Source: Bacteroidales bacterium UBA4417 (GTDB taxonomy: Bacteria; Bacteroidota; Bacteroidia; Bacteroidales; UBA4417). Taken from it: a DNA stretch of 6,601 bases. This document shows, in pieces, positions 6,078-6,601 of this stretch. The notes below the pieces were generated by a model. It worked only from the letters and a program-made list of their open reading frames with translations, was not told the origin of the DNA and did not search any database. The stretch lies in NCBI GenBank assembly GCA_002389705.1, contig DGQJ01000073.1:1-6601 (forward strand), read 5' to 3'. The first letter of the stretch is position 1. The number at the start of each line of letters is the position of its first letter. The position numbers were made by a program, and so were the translations under genes.

Positions 6078-6601
6078 ATGAAAACGACTGAAGAACTAAA
6101 CTCAGGCTGGCGAAAAGTCGCTTCTTCCATTTACCGAAGGCCAACGGATTCAAAGCTTTTTGGTTCGGTTGAAATAGATATCACCGAACTTCAGGAGTTC
6201 ATATCAGCAAAACGAAAAGCAGGTATCAAAGTTACGCTCACCCACATTTTTGTGCTGGCCGCCGCACGTGCCTTAAAGGAGGATATCCCCGAACTGAATA
6301 CCTACATCAGGCGTGGCAATGTGGTGCTGCGCGATAGCATCGACGTAATGGTGAGTGTTTTGCTACGTGACTCGCAAATGGGAAGCATTATGATACGAAA
6401 CGCGGATAAACTCACCCTTACCGAACTTGTTGAACAGATGAGCCAGGAAATAAAAAATGCCCGCCAGGGCAGCGGCAACAAAACCATGCAAATGAAAGAC
6501 AAGCTGTCGCTGGTTCCGTGGCCCATTCGCGGCTGGATATTCAACCTCCTGAAAATGATAACTTTTAACTGGGGTTTTTCGTTACCTGCGCTGGGACTTT
6601 C
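6078..6601 (+). CDS. free-standing 2-oxoacid dehydrogenase E2-type acyltransferase domain (3' end outside window)
   Basis: The visible 174 residues match the start of the E2 acyltransferase catalytic domain, the fold shared with chloramphenicol acetyltransferase. The clearest region is residues 30-66, SVEIDITELQEFISAKRKAG then KVTLTHIFVLAAARAL, the usual vDvT.l...r.....k.T...f...A.a.AL pattern, followed by PELNTYIRRGNVVLRDSIDVMVSV, matching the P.lN........i..h..i.i.vAv strand. The protein begins directly with this domain: there is no lipoyl domain and no E1/E3-binding segment, so it is not a standard complete E2. A region at about 146-170 (VPWPIRGWIFNLLKM...) is unusually hydrophobic compared with classical E2 chains. 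The HxxxDG catalytic motif would lie beyond the right edge, so activity cannot be judged. The ATG at 6078 is the only ATG in a frame open back to 6012. Substrate is unknown. Confidence 0.8.
   Translation, partial: MKTTEELNSGWRKVASSIYRRPTDSKLFGSVEIDITELQEFISAKRKAGIKVTLTHIFVLAAARALKEDIPELNTYIRRGNVVLRDSIDVMVSVLLRDSQMGSIMIRNADKLTLTELVEQMSQEIKNARQGSGNKTMQMKDKLSLVPWPIRGWIFNLLKMITFNWGFSLPALGL

Overview
The window looks like chromosomal DNA from a member of the Bacteroidota. The clues are secreted proteins whose signal peptides are followed directly by Gln, a surface lipoprotein built from FN3-like, IPT/TIG and Kelch domains, C-terminal outer-membrane barrels, AT-rich leaders without clear Shine-Dalgarno sequences, and one good match to the Bacteroidota -7 element TAnnTTTG. 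I cannot place it below phylum level. No rRNA, tRNA, CRISPR array, transposase or phage gene is visible, and I do not see an obvious new defence or mobile system.

Layout, left to right. Positions 1-692 (minus, cut by the left edge) hold trhO, the rhodanese-family tRNA uridine-34 hydroxylase. A 202-bp divergent spacer with a bulged inverted repeat follows. Positions 895-3846 (plus) form a tight two-gene unit with a 3-base gap: a periplasmic/outer-membrane barrel protein, then a surface lipoprotein with two IPT domains and a Kelch-type propeller. This pair is visibly richer in AT than its neighbours. It ends back-to-back with 3847-4629 (minus), a small exported barrel-like protein; both genes finish in AGG TAA inside one 12-bp palindrome, with no base between the stop codons.

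Between 4630 and 4783 there is a non-coding spacer with two different tandem repeats: a GGTTTCA heptamer array and a duplicated C-rich unit whose complement carries several G-runs. Positions 4784-5902 (minus) encode an exported endonuclease/exonuclease/phosphatase-fold protein with all family motifs present. A 175-bp divergent spacer contains its likely promoter and two neighbouring dyads with a shared half-site. From 6078 to the right edge (plus, incomplete) lies a free-standing 2-oxoacid-dehydrogenase-type acyltransferase domain.

Only the 895-3846 pair has a spacing that argues for joint function: an outer-membrane barrel partner and a surface-exposed binding lipoprotein. The other genes look like unrelated chromosomal neighbours, two of them cell-envelope or secreted proteins.
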